This document shows, piece after piece, positions 1-6,733 of a stretch of 6,926 nt of DNA. Source of the DNA: Candidatus Omnitrophota bacterium (GTDB taxonomy: Bacteria; Ratteibacteria; UBA8468; B48-G9; JAFGKM01); NCBI GenBank assembly GCA_023819545.1, contig JAMWCA010000065.1, positions 1 to 6,926 of the forward strand, read 5' to 3'. How positions within the stretch are numbered: the first letter of the stretch is position 1; every line of letters begins with the position of its first letter. The notes beneath the pieces are model-generated. The model did not search any database. It saw only the letters and a list, made by a program, of their open reading frames with translations, and was not told the DNA's origin. The position numbers and the translations under genes were made by a program.

Positions 1-90
1 ATGAGAAGTATGTATGATGATGGTGTTTTAAAAGTAAAAATGGGATTAACCACACTTGATGAAGTTATATCTGTAACAGGGGAAACATAA
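1..90 (+). CDS. PilB/GspE-family secretion ATPase, C-terminal fragment (5' end outside window)
   Basis: This frame is open from the first base to a TAA at 88-90 and gives 29 residues starting MRSMYDDGVLKVKMG. That matches the extreme C-terminus of PilB/GspE assembly ATPases, where a pattern like 'M-x-T-L-x-x-D-G-x-x-K-V-x-x-G-x-T-T-x-E-E-V' closes the protein. The complete ATPase at 1237-2955 ends in the same way (MKTLLDDGLQKINLG, then TTIEEV), which supports a paralogue. The ATG at base 1 corresponds to an internal Met of the family and is not a start. Walker motifs and zinc cysteines would lie upstream, so activity cannot be judged. The stop overlaps the pilT start by one base, implying translational coupling. 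PilB versus GspE subtype cannot be decided from so short a piece. Confidence 0.8.
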   Translation: MRSMYDDGVLKVKMGLTTLDEVISVTGET

Positions 91-1235
91 TGGCAAAAAG
101 GATAGAAGAATTACTTGAATTTGTTGTTAGAGAAAATGCTTCTGATTTACATATAAATGTGGGACTACCTCCAATGGCTCGTTTACATGGAGGGCTTCAT
201 AAACTTGATAGTGAGCCATTAACTCCAGAAGATACTTTAAATTATATGAAAGCAATAACTTCAAGAGAACATCAGGAAGAATTGCAGAAAGTTGGTGGAA
301 CTGATTTTGGTTTTGCATTTAAAGATTTGGCAAGATTTAGAGTAAGTGTTTTTAAAGAAAAAGGACATGTTGCTATGGCTTTAAGATTAATTCCTTATAA
401 ATTTTTAACATTCCAACAAATAGGACTTGATGAAAATACTATGAAATATTTACTTACAAGACCTCGTGGGCTTATTCTTGTAACAGGTCCAACAGGTTCT
501 GGTAAAACAACAACTCTTGCAAGTATGATTGACTGGATAAATACAAATCTTGAGAAACATATTATAACAATAGAAGACCCAATTGAATATTATCATTCAC
601 ATAAAAGGTCAATAATAACACAAAGAGAACTTGGAGTAGATGTTCCAACATTTGCTGAGGCCTTAAGAAGGGGATTAAGGCAAGACCCTGATGTTTTTCT
701 TGTAGGGGAAATGAGAGACCTTGAAACAATTGAAGCAGCAATTACAGCAGCAGAAACAGGTCATATTGTTTTTGCAACATTACATACAACAGGTGCAGCA
801 AGAACAGTTGATAGAATTGTAAATGTTTTCCCAGTAGCACAACAAGAACAGATAAGGGTTATGTTATCTGTTTCAATTTTAGCAATAATTTCACAAGTTC
901 TTTTAAAAAGGATTGATAAACCTGGTAGAGTTGCTGCTTTTGAAATAATGGTTGCTACACCGTCAATTCAGAATTTAATTAGAGAAAGGAAAACCTATAG
1001 AATTATTTCAGAAATACAGACAGGTGCTAAATGGGGAATGGTAACTATGGATAGCTGTTTGATGCGTCTATTTAAAGAGGGTAAAATAGGACTTGATGAT
1101 GTTATGACATTTTCTTATGACCCTGATAGTGTTAAAGCACAACTTGTTGCTGAAGGAGTTCTTGGAGAAGAGGTATTGAAAGAAATAAAGAAAGAAGGAA
1201 TAGAAGCAGAAATACAAAAAGAAGAGGTTAAATAA
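90..1235 (+). CDS. pilT: PilT-type type IV pilus retraction ATPase
   Basis: Hexameric cytoplasmic ATPase of the PilT/VirB11 family that powers pilus disassembly and retraction at the inner-membrane base. Visible motifs: N-terminal PAS-like region with the PilT signature ASDLHINVG (17-25); Walker A GPTGSGKTT (133-141, Lys139); Asp box ITIEDPIEY (159-167); Walker B DVFLVGEMRD (201-210, catalytic Glu207); His box TGHIVFATLHTT (223-234, His225 and His232). The PilT-specific 'AIRNLIRE' element appears as SIQNLIRE (292-299), and the 'GMQTMD' element as GMVTMD (316-321). These elements, and the lack of an MshEN domain or zinc cysteines, favour PilT over PilB. At 381 residues it is somewhat longer than the usual ~345-370 because of a Lys/Glu-rich tail after about residue 345. 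The start ATG overlaps the preceding stop, and an AGGGG at 78-82 lies a suitable distance upstream. All catalytic residues are present, so it should be active. PilU cannot be excluded, as only one retraction ATPase is visible. Confidence 0.95.
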   Translation: MAKRIEELLEFVVRENASDLHINVGLPPMARLHGGLHKLDSEPLTPEDTLNYMKAITSREHQEELQKVGGTDFGFAFKDLARFRVSVFKEKGHVAMALRLIPYKFLTFQQIGLDENTMKYLLTRPRGLILVTGPTGSGKTTTLASMIDWINTNLEKHIITIEDPIEYYHSHKRSIITQRELGVDVPTFAEALRRGLRQDPDVFLVGEMRDLETIEAAITAAETGHIVFATLHTTGAARTVDRIVNVFPVAQQEQIRVMLSVSILAIISQVLLKRIDKPGRVAAFEIMVATPSIQNLIRERKTYRIISEIQTGAKWGMVTMDSCLMRLFKEGKIGLDDVMTFSYDPDSVKAQLVAEGVLGEEVLKEIKKEGIEAEIQKEEVK

Positions 1236-1236
1236 T

Positions 1237-2955
1237 ATGACTGCAAGAAAACTTATCGGTCAAATGTTAATTGAACAGGGTTTAATTACTGAATCACAAC
1301 TTAAAGAAGCGCTTGAAAAACAAAGAGAAACAGGACATTTTCTTGGTAGAATTCTTGTTGATTTAGGATATATAACTGAGAAGGAATTAAAAAGAGTTTT
1401 AAGTATACAAGCAGGAATTGAGATGATTGATTTAAAAAATACAACAATTGATAGAAAAGCAGTTGAAGTTTTCCCTTCCGCACTTGCAAAGACATACAAT
1501 GTAATTCCTATAAAACTTGAAAGAGATACCTTAATTCTTGCTGTTGGTGATACATTAAGTTTAAATATTCAAGATGATATTTCTTTTATTCTTGGTTATA
1601 AGATAAAAATGGTACTTGCAGATGAAGATGATATTAAAGAGGCAATAGAGACATATTATGGAAAAGAAATAGAAACAATAGATGATTTGATAAAATGGCT
1701 TGCTCAAGATGTTGAAGAAATGGAAGAATTGAATACTATAGCAAGTCAAGGTGAATATGCTACAATAACATCTCTTGAAGAGATAGCGTCTTTACCTCCT
1801 GTTGTTAAATTATTTGATTTAATTTTACTTCAAACAGTTAGAGATAATGCATCTGATGTGCATCTTGAACCATTTGAAGATGACTTCAGAGTAAGATATA
1901 GAGTTGATGGTGTTTTATATGACCTAGTTCATCCGCCTAAAGGACTTGCTTTTGCCTTATTCTGTCGTTTCAAAATTATGGCAGGTATGGATATTGCTGA
2001 AAGACGACTTCCACAAGATGGAAGAATTGAATTGTCTGTTATGGGAAGGTCTGTTGATTTAAGAGTAAACACAGTTCCAACTGTTTTTGGCGAATGTCTT
2101 GCAATCAGAGTTCTTGATAGAGGAAAGACAATATTTGAACTTGAAAATCTTGGACTTCTTCCCGATGATATGGAAAAAATAGAGAAAATGATTAGAAAAC
2201 CACATGGGATAATACTTGCAACAGGTCCAACAGGATGTGGAAAAACAACAACATTATATGCGATTTTAAGAAAATTGAATACTCCAGATGTTAAAGTTAT
2301 AACAACTGAAGACCCTGTAGAATATATGCTTGAAGGAGCAATTCAAGTTCCTATAAAAGAACATATTGGACTTACTTTTGCAAGATGTTTAAGAAGTATT
2401 TTGAGGCAGGATCCAGATATTATACTTGTGGGTGAAGTAAGAGATTTTGATACAGCACAGATGGCAATTCAATCATCATTAACAGGTCATATTGTTTTAA
2501 GCACACTTCATACAAATGATGCTCCAACAACTATTTACCGACTTGTTGATATGAATGTAGAACCATTTTTACTTGCATCTACAATTGAAGGAGTTATAGC
2601 ACAAAGATTGGTAAGAGTTCTATGTCCAAGGTGTAAACAGGAATATAGACCTTCAAAGCAAGAACTTCTTGAGGTCTCTTTAACTCCAGAAAAGGCAGAA
2701 GGGATGAAATTTTATAAACCAGTTGGATGTCCTTTTTGCAGAGGTGGATATAAGGGGCGAACAGGAATTTTTGAAATATTAATCCCAAATGAAAAATTTT
2801 GGCAAGCAGTTTATGAAAGAAGACCTCTTGGAGAAATAAGAGAGATTGCTATAAAAGAATGTAAAATGAAAACACTTCTTGATGATGGACTCCAAAAAAT
2901 AAATCTTGGTATAACTACTATAGAAGAAGTTGCAAAAGAAGTTCATGGATATTGA
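1237..2955 (+). CDS. pilB: PilB/GspE-type pilus assembly (extension) ATPase
   Basis: Cytoplasmic AAA-like hexameric ATPase that drives insertion of (pseudo)pilins through the PilC/GspF platform. The 572-residue length is normal for the family. Domain order: MshEN/T2SSE N-terminal domain (about 1-150) with two tandem 24-residue motifs (6-29 and 35-58) separated by five residues; a linker; N2 domain with ASDVHLEPFEDDFRVRYRVDG (205-225); and the ATPase core. Core motifs: Walker A GPTGCGKTT (330-338, Lys336), Asp box VITTEDPVEY (354-363), Walker B DIILVGEVRD (394-403, Glu400), His box TGHIVLSTLHTND (416-428). A zinc site follows: C463-x2-C466 and C498-x2-C501. PilB and GspE are hard to separate by sequence; pilT next door and pilC downstream favour PilB. 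The serine usual in Walker A is Cys334, which should be tolerated. The start is one base after the pilT stop, with GAGG at 1224-1227. Confidence 0.93.
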   Translation: MTARKLIGQMLIEQGLITESQLKEALEKQRETGHFLGRILVDLGYITEKELKRVLSIQAGIEMIDLKNTTIDRKAVEVFPSALAKTYNVIPIKLERDTLILAVGDTLSLNIQDDISFILGYKIKMVLADEDDIKEAIETYYGKEIETIDDLIKWLAQDVEEMEELNTIASQGEYATITSLEEIASLPPVVKLFDLILLQTVRDNASDVHLEPFEDDFRVRYRVDGVLYDLVHPPKGLAFALFCRFKIMAGMDIAERRLPQDGRIELSVMGRSVDLRVNTVPTVFGECLAIRVLDRGKTIFELENLGLLPDDMEKIEKMIRKPHGIILATGPTGCGKTTTLYAILRKLNTPDVKVITTEDPVEYMLEGAIQVPIKEHIGLTFARCLRSILRQDPDIILVGEVRDFDTAQMAIQSSLTGHIVLSTLHTNDAPTTIYRLVDMNVEPFLLASTIEGVIAQRLVRVLCPRCKQEYRPSKQELLEVSLTPEKAEGMKFYKPVGCPFCRGGYKGRTGIFEILIPNEKFWQAVYERRPLGEIREIAIKECKMKTLLDDGLQKINLGITTIEEVAKEVHGY

Positions 2956-2961
2956 AAAATT

Positions 2962-2968
2962 AAGGAGG
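2962..2968 (+). promoter_or_regulatory. Strong ribosome binding site of pilC
   Basis: AAGGAGG is a perfect Shine-Dalgarno core placed four bases before the ATG at 2973. It is the strongest such site in the cluster and fixes the pilC start. It lies in the 17-base gap after the pilB stop and suggests that the platform protein is translated independently of the upstream gene. Confidence 0.85.
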
Positions 2969-2972
2969 AAAG

Positions 2973-4289
2973 ATGGCTATTTTTCAATATAATGCAATTG
3001 ATAATTCTGGAAAAATGTTGAGCGGAACAATAGATGCTTCTGGTATTCAGGAGGCAATAGGAAAGCTTAAAAGTATGGGATATTTTGTTACAAGTGTTAC
3101 TCCTGCTAAAGGGACAAGTGCAACAAAGGCAAAAGAAACAAAGACACAGCCAGCAAAAGCAACTTCTAAAAAATCAAAAAGTAAAGGAGTTTCAATTTCA
3201 ATTCCTTTAACATTTATTGGTGGGAAAAAGATAAAAACAAAAGAGTTGATGATTATTACAAGGCAATTAGCAACATTAATTGGTGCTGGTCTTCCACTTT
3301 TAAGGTCATTGAGAGTTTTAAAAGAACAGAGAAGAGGAACAGCAAGTGTCGTTTTAGGGAAAATAGCAGATGATATTGAAAGCGGAGCCTTATTTTCAGA
3401 AGCATTGAGTAAGCATCCGAGTAGTTTTCCAAGGATTTATGTTGCTATGGTTAAAGCAGGTGAGGCAGGTGGTGCTCTTGAAATTGTATTGAGTAGATTG
3501 GCAGAATTTATGGAAAAAGAAGCAAAATTAAGAGGTAAAATAAAATCAGCAATGGCTTATCCGACTGTAGTTCTTTTTGTTACAATAGGTATGTTAACAT
3601 TTATTATGTTAAAAATAGTTCCTACATTTATACAAATTTTTGAAGATATGGAAGTTGGGGATTTACCTGCCCCAACAAAACTTGTTATTGCTATTTCAAA
3701 GTTAATGTTACATAAATCATATTTAGTGGTAATTGGGATTGTTGCTCTTGTTATACTTTACAGAATATTAACAAAAATTAAATTTACAAGATACTGGATA
3801 GATATGTTAAAACTAAAAATCTTTTTATTTGGTCCAATCGTCTCAAAAACAATAATAGCAAGATTTGCAAGGACATTTGCAACATTAATTTCAAGTGGTG
3901 TTCCAATTCTACAGGCATTGCAGATTGTAAGAGATACAGTTGGTAATGATGTTATTGCAAATGGAATAAATGAAATAAGAAATAGAGTAAGAGAAGGAGA
4001 AGGGATTGCAGGTCCAATGTTAAGAACAAAGGTCTTTCCGCCAATGGTAACAAATATGGTTGCTGTTGGTGAAGAAACAGGTCAGATGGATGCTATGCTT
4101 GATAGAATTGCAGATGCTTATGAAGCAGAAGTTGATGCAGCAGTTGCAGCACTTGCTTCAATGATAGAGCCGATAATGATTGTATTTCTTGGTGGAGTTG
4201 TTGGATTTATAGTTATTTCTCTTTATATGCCTTTAATTAAAATCGCTATGAGTTTATCTGGAAGTTCAGGAGGTGGTGGTGGAGAATAA
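2973..4289 (+). CDS. pilC: PilC/GspF-type inner-membrane platform protein
   Basis: Polytopic inner-membrane protein that couples the cytoplasmic ATPases to pilin polymerisation. It begins with the typical N-terminal cap (MAIFQYNAID, Gly and Thr-rich up to about 43), then has a Lys/Thr/Ala/Ser-rich linker (about 46-72). Two internally homologous T2SSF domains follow, about 92-215 and 295-417. The repeat is visible as GAGLPLLRSLRVL (104-116) against SSGVPILQALQIV (307-319), and MVKAGEAGGALE (159-170) against MVAVGEETGQMD (362-373). Hydrophobic segments at about 197-218, 250-267 and 399-421 give the expected three membrane helices. The length of 438 is slightly above the usual ~400 because of the linker and a Gly-rich tail GSSGGGGGE at 430-438, after the last helix. 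It sits directly after pilB, the standard order. A GspF role in a type II-like secretion system is the main alternative. Confidence 0.94.
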   Translation: MAIFQYNAIDNSGKMLSGTIDASGIQEAIGKLKSMGYFVTSVTPAKGTSATKAKETKTQPAKATSKKSKSKGVSISIPLTFIGGKKIKTKELMIITRQLATLIGAGLPLLRSLRVLKEQRRGTASVVLGKIADDIESGALFSEALSKHPSSFPRIYVAMVKAGEAGGALEIVLSRLAEFMEKEAKLRGKIKSAMAYPTVVLFVTIGMLTFIMLKIVPTFIQIFEDMEVGDLPAPTKLVIAISKLMLHKSYLVVIGIVALVILYRILTKIKFTRYWIDMLKLKIFLFGPIVSKTIIARFARTFATLISSGVPILQALQIVRDTVGNDVIANGINEIRNRVREGEGIAGPMLRTKVFPPMVTNMVAVGEETGQMDAMLDRIADAYEAEVDAAVAALASMIEPIMIVFLGGVVGFIVISLYMPLIKIAMSLSGSSGGGGGE

Positions 4290-4292
4290 AAT

Positions 4293-4298
4293 AGGAGA
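4293..4298 (+). promoter_or_regulatory. Ribosome binding site of the H-X9-DG pilin gene
   Basis: AGGAGA lies five bases before the ATG at 4304, in the 14-base gap after the pilC stop. It supports the start that puts the prepilin glycine at residue 5. Confidence 0.75.
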
Positions 4299-4303
4299 AA
4301 TAT

Positions 4304-5026
4304 ATGAAAAAGGATGGTTTTACACTTGTAGAAATGCTTGTTGTTATTGCTATACTTGCTGCGCTTGCTGGTTTACTTTTACCCGCTTTATCTGGAGCAA
4401 GAGAAAGAGCAAGAAGAACAACCTGTATAAATAATCTAAGACAATTGGGAGTTGCTTATGAAATGTATGCTGAAGACCATTATGAGAAATTTCCAGACCA
4501 ACAAACAGCTTTATATTCTGGTGCGACTGACTCTTCTTTTAAATCAATTTATCCTTATTATATAAAAACGACAAAAACATTTTGGTGTCCAAGTTCAATA
4601 AATAGAAAATTACCACCACCAGATGGAGATATAGGAGAATATCATAGTGTTCCACCAACAGATAATAATTGGTCTGACTGGAGAAATGATTGGTATGCCT
4701 CTTATGCTTTTGTTTTTGGTTTAACAACAAATAATAAATCATCAAAACCAGTTCCTATGATAAGTGATAGAGGGATATATAATACAAGAAATTTATCCAA
4801 TTATAATAATCTTTCAGGTTGTGACCAATTGACTGGAAATCATGCCTGGGGAATAAATGTTTTATATATTGATGGAAGTGCTAATTGGATAAATTTAAAT
4901 CAGATAGATTTTTCTCTTGATGCGGATGATGGGACTCCTCATATGGGAAATGTAGCAGCAAGACCGAATGGATATTCAGTTGTTATTAATGATAATAATG
5001 AGGTCACAGAATGGGGAGAAGATTAA
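4304..5026 (+). CDS. Pilin-like protein with class III prepilin leader and H-X9-DG domain
   Basis: 240-residue precursor starting MKKDG|FTLVE. Prepilin peptidase should cut after Gly5 and methylate Phe6; Glu10 (+5 of the mature protein) is present. A hydrophobic alpha-1 helix runs to about 29, then a basic stretch (ARERARRTT) and CINNLRQLG. The region after it resembles the DUF1559-like pilin family of PVC-type bacteria: Cys41, a Trp-Cys-Pro at 94-96, and GNHAWGINVLYIDGSANWI at 178-196, where His180 and Asp190-Gly191 are separated by exactly nine residues, the H-X9-DG signature. The function of this domain is not established; such proteins are thought to be pilus or pseudopilus subunits. The central region is rich in Asn, Ser, Tyr and Trp, fitting an exported domain. 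It lies between pilC and a GspG-like gene, so it is probably exported by the same machine. Whether it is a major or minor subunit cannot be told. Confidence 0.88.
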   Translation: MKKDGFTLVEMLVVIAILAALAGLLLPALSGARERARRTTCINNLRQLGVAYEMYAEDHYEKFPDQQTALYSGATDSSFKSIYPYYIKTTKTFWCPSSINRKLPPPDGDIGEYHSVPPTDNNWSDWRNDWYASYAFVFGLTTNNKSSKPVPMISDRGIYNTRNLSNYNNLSGCDQLTGNHAWGINVLYIDGSANWINLNQIDFSLDADDGTPHMGNVAARPNGYSVVINDNNEVTEWGED

Positions 5027-5027
5027 A

Positions 5028-5033
5028 AAGGAG
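5028..5033 (+). promoter_or_regulatory. Ribosome binding site that fixes the start of the GspG-like gene
   Basis: AAGGAG lies six bases before the ATG at 5040. The same frame is open further upstream, to an ATG at 4968 inside the preceding gene. That longer form would bury the prepilin leader 24 residues from the N-terminus, so this site and the leader position together select 5040. Confidence 0.85.
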
Positions 5034-5039
5034 AAAATA

Positions 5040-5678
5040 ATGAGAAAAAAGGGTTTTACTGTTGTTGAACTTCTTATAGTTATGGTTATAATTGCCTTTC
5101 TTGCTAGTCTTTTACTACCAGCAATAAGGAAGTCAAGAAGCAAGGCAATGATAGATAAGGCACGTGCAGAAATGGCAAATTTAGCAAGCATAATGACAAT
5201 GGTAAAATTAGATGTTGGATGGTATGTTAGATTATGTGATTTAAGGGACCCTTCACTTGCTGGAAGTAACCGTTCAGATTATCCGGTAGCAAATGGAACA
5301 AATAATGGAAATGATTTAAATGGAACTTATACTCTTGTTTATGCTGATAATAATGGAAACGATACTACTGATGCAGAATCAGAAATAACTCAAGGACATA
5401 ATTGGGATGGACCTTATATAACATTTCAACCAAACATAATTTATAGATCAGATAATGGTTCTGTTCCTATTGTTGCTGCTTCTGGTTGGTCATCTAATCT
5501 TGAAAATGTAGTTCCTTATGGGACTCCTTTAGACCCATGGGGACGAACCTATCTTGTTGCTTATAATAACACAGAAAAAGTTATGATAATTTATTCAGCA
5601 GGACCAAATGGAAAAATAGAAACTGATGCAGGTGCGTTAGTTGTTCAAGGAGATGATTTACTTTACAAATTCAGATAA
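5040..5678 (+). CDS. GspG-like pseudopilin / type IV pilin-like protein
   Basis: 212-residue precursor starting MRKKG|FTVVE, with the predicted prepilin peptidase site after Gly5 and Glu10 at mature +5, followed by a hydrophobic helix to about residue 29. The C-terminal half carries the GspG pattern: WDGPYI (122-127), DPWGRTYLV (165-173) and YSAGPNGK (185-192), with a late Asp pair (205-206) in the place where GspG proteins have calcium-binding acidic residues. These suggest the major pseudopilin type, which forms the shaft of a T2SS-like pseudopilus. Typical GspG proteins are about 140 residues; the extra length here is mostly an Asn/Gly/Asp-rich insert around 60-155, with NNGND at both 88-92 and 104-108. 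The gene starts 13 bases after the H-X9-DG pilin gene, and its 3' end overlaps the peptidase gene by 26 bases. A type IV pilin role is equally compatible given the adjacent pilT. Confidence 0.87.
   Translation: MRKKGFTVVELLIVMVIIAFLASLLLPAIRKSRSKAMIDKARAEMANLASIMTMVKLDVGWYVRLCDLRDPSLAGSNRSDYPVANGTNNGNDLNGTYTLVYADNNGNDTTDAESEITQGHNWDGPYITFQPNIIYRSDNGSVPIVAASGWSSNLENVVPYGTPLDPWGRTYLVAYNNTEKVMIIYSAGPNGKIETDAGALVVQGDDLLYKFR
5647..5652 (+). promoter_or_regulatory. Shine-Dalgarno-like sequence inside the pseudopilin gene, at the peptidase start
   Basis: AAGGAG directly abuts the ATG at 5653, with no spacer, which is suboptimal. An in-frame TTG at 5641, with AGGTG (5630-5634) upstream, is an alternative start. 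The site lies in the pseudopilin coding sequence, so the peptidase is likely translated by coupling or reinitiation as ribosomes finish at 5678. Confidence 0.45.
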
Positions 5679-6693
5679 AAGAATTAAAAAAATTAGAGAG
5701 TTTCTTCAGAGTAAAAAAATTGATTGTCTATTTACAAAAAATCCATCCAATATCTTTTATATAACTGGACTTGTTGATGTTGAGGGATATTTATTAATTG
5801 ATAAAGATAATTTATTTTTTTTTACTTCTCCTCTTTACATATACGAATCTCTTGACAGTTTCAGGTATAATTCAAATTTAAAAACATTGTTTATAAAAGA
5901 GGTGAAAAACAAAACATTTCAGAAATTCCTCTCTAAATATGAAAAAACTGGATTTATAAACATGGAAATTTCATACCATTCTTATAAAAATCTACAAAAA
6001 GAAATAAAAACAAAGTTAATTCCAGTTGATGATATTTTTTTAGAATTAAGGAAAATTAAAACTGATAATGAAATAGAACTTATAAAAAAAGCACAAGATA
6101 TAACAGAAAAAACGATTGATAAAATAAAAGAATATATAAAGGAAGGAGTAAAAGAACTTGATATTGTTGCAGAAATAAAATATCAACTAATAAAAAATGG
6201 CGCAAGAAAAGATGCATTTGAACCAATAGTTGCATCAGGAGTCCATTCTTCTTATCCGCATCATAAATCAAAAAATAAAGAAATAAAAAATGGGGAAGTT
6301 ATAGTAATAGATTTAGGAGCAGACTTTTCTGGTTATAAAAGCGATTTAACAAAGACATTTTTTTGTGGAAAAGTAAATGATGAAATAAAAAGAATTTATA
6401 AGATTGTTGAAGAAACAAAAAATATATGTTCTGAATTAGTTGAAAATCAAAATTTCAATGCAAATCAAATATATCAAAAAGCAGTTGAAAATTTTAAAAA
6501 ATATAATCTTGAAAAGTTTTTCCTTCATGGTCTTGGGCATGGAATAGGAATAGATGTTCATGAAAAGCCATACTTAAATAAAAAAAGTAAAGATAAAATT
6601 GAAAAAGGAAATGTATTTACAATTGAACCAGGAATTTATATAAATAAAAAATTCGGAATTCGCCTTGAATCAATGGTTTTCAAATACAATTGA
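5653..6693 (+). CDS. M24B metallopeptidase (Xaa-Pro aminopeptidase / prolidase-like)
   Basis: Cytoplasmic dinuclear metal peptidase of the 'pita-bread' fold, expected to release an N-terminal residue before proline or to split Xaa-Pro dipeptides. With the ATG at 5653 it has 346 residues. The creatinase-like N-terminal domain (about 8-130) includes KNPSNIFYITGL (29-40). The catalytic domain has all five metal ligands: Asp220 (VIDLGA), Asp231 (SDLTKTF), His296 (LHGLGHGIG), Glu325 (TIEPGIY) and Glu339 (GIRLES). PHH at 202-204 and VHEKP at 302-306 provide the usual active-site histidines. The frame stops only seven residues after Glu339, whereas relatives continue with a further beta-strand; a matching tail exists one frame over (see 6680-6733). 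The gene is very AT-rich, with lysine almost always AAA. It overlaps the pseudopilin gene by 26 bases. Aminopeptidase P versus prolidase cannot be resolved from sequence alone. Confidence 0.9.
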   Translation: MIYFTNSDKRIKKIREFLQSKKIDCLFTKNPSNIFYITGLVDVEGYLLIDKDNLFFFTSPLYIYESLDSFRYNSNLKTLFIKEVKNKTFQKFLSKYEKTGFINMEISYHSYKNLQKEIKTKLIPVDDIFLELRKIKTDNEIELIKKAQDITEKTIDKIKEYIKEGVKELDIVAEIKYQLIKNGARKDAFEPIVASGVHSSYPHHKSKNKEIKNGEVIVIDLGADFSGYKSDLTKTFFCGKVNDEIKRIYKIVEETKNICSELVENQNFNANQIYQKAVENFKKYNLEKFFLHGLGHGIGIDVHEKPYLNKKSKDKIEKGNVFTIEPGIYINKKFGIRLESMVFKYN

Positions 6694-6733
6694 AGAAGTT
6701 GAGAAAGATAATATACACCTCTTTTATGTTTGA
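6680..6733 (+). other. Probable out-of-frame C-terminal tail of the M24B peptidase
   Basis: From 6680 the frame shifted by one base encodes SNTIEEVEKDNIHLFYV and stops at TGA 6731-6733. Joined after codon 342 (GTT, 6676-6678) it gives a 359-residue protein, close to the usual 350-360 of this family, and supplies the short segment expected after the Arg-Leu-Glu metal-ligand motif. Removing one T from the TTTT run at 6677-6680 would restore the frame. This may be a real recent mutation, an assembly or sequencing error in a homopolymer, or a chance open stretch. All metal ligands lie upstream, so the truncated protein could still be active. Confidence 0.5.

Noticed and set aside
1260..1749. Several minus-strand open frames opposite pilB
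   Set aside because: They are low-complexity, Phe/Leu/Ile/Ser-rich translations complementary to a well-supported conserved gene, with no recognisable domain.
2224..2250. Cys334 in the PilB Walker A motif as a sign of inactivation
   Set aside because: The essential Gly, Lys336 and Thr residues are intact and this position varies in P-loops; all other catalytic motifs are complete.
4968..5039. Upstream extension of the GspG-like gene to the ATG at 4968
   Set aside because: It would put 24 residues before the prepilin leader and lie in the preceding gene; the ATG at 5040 has an AAGGAG site and places the cleavage glycine at residue 5.
6673..6693. Programmed ribosomal frameshift at the peptidase end
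   Set aside because: The shift required is +1, and GGTTTTC is not a recognised slippery site; no internal Shine-Dalgarno or hairpin is evident nearby. A one-base error or mutation in the T run is simpler.
6699..6727. Possible sigma-70 promoter for the last gene (TTGAGA at 6699, TTTTAT at 6722, 17-base spacer)
   Set aside because: The -10 box is only a 4 of 6 match, and such pairs arise often by chance in AT-rich DNA; it also lies in the presumed peptidase tail. Kept only as a weak possibility.
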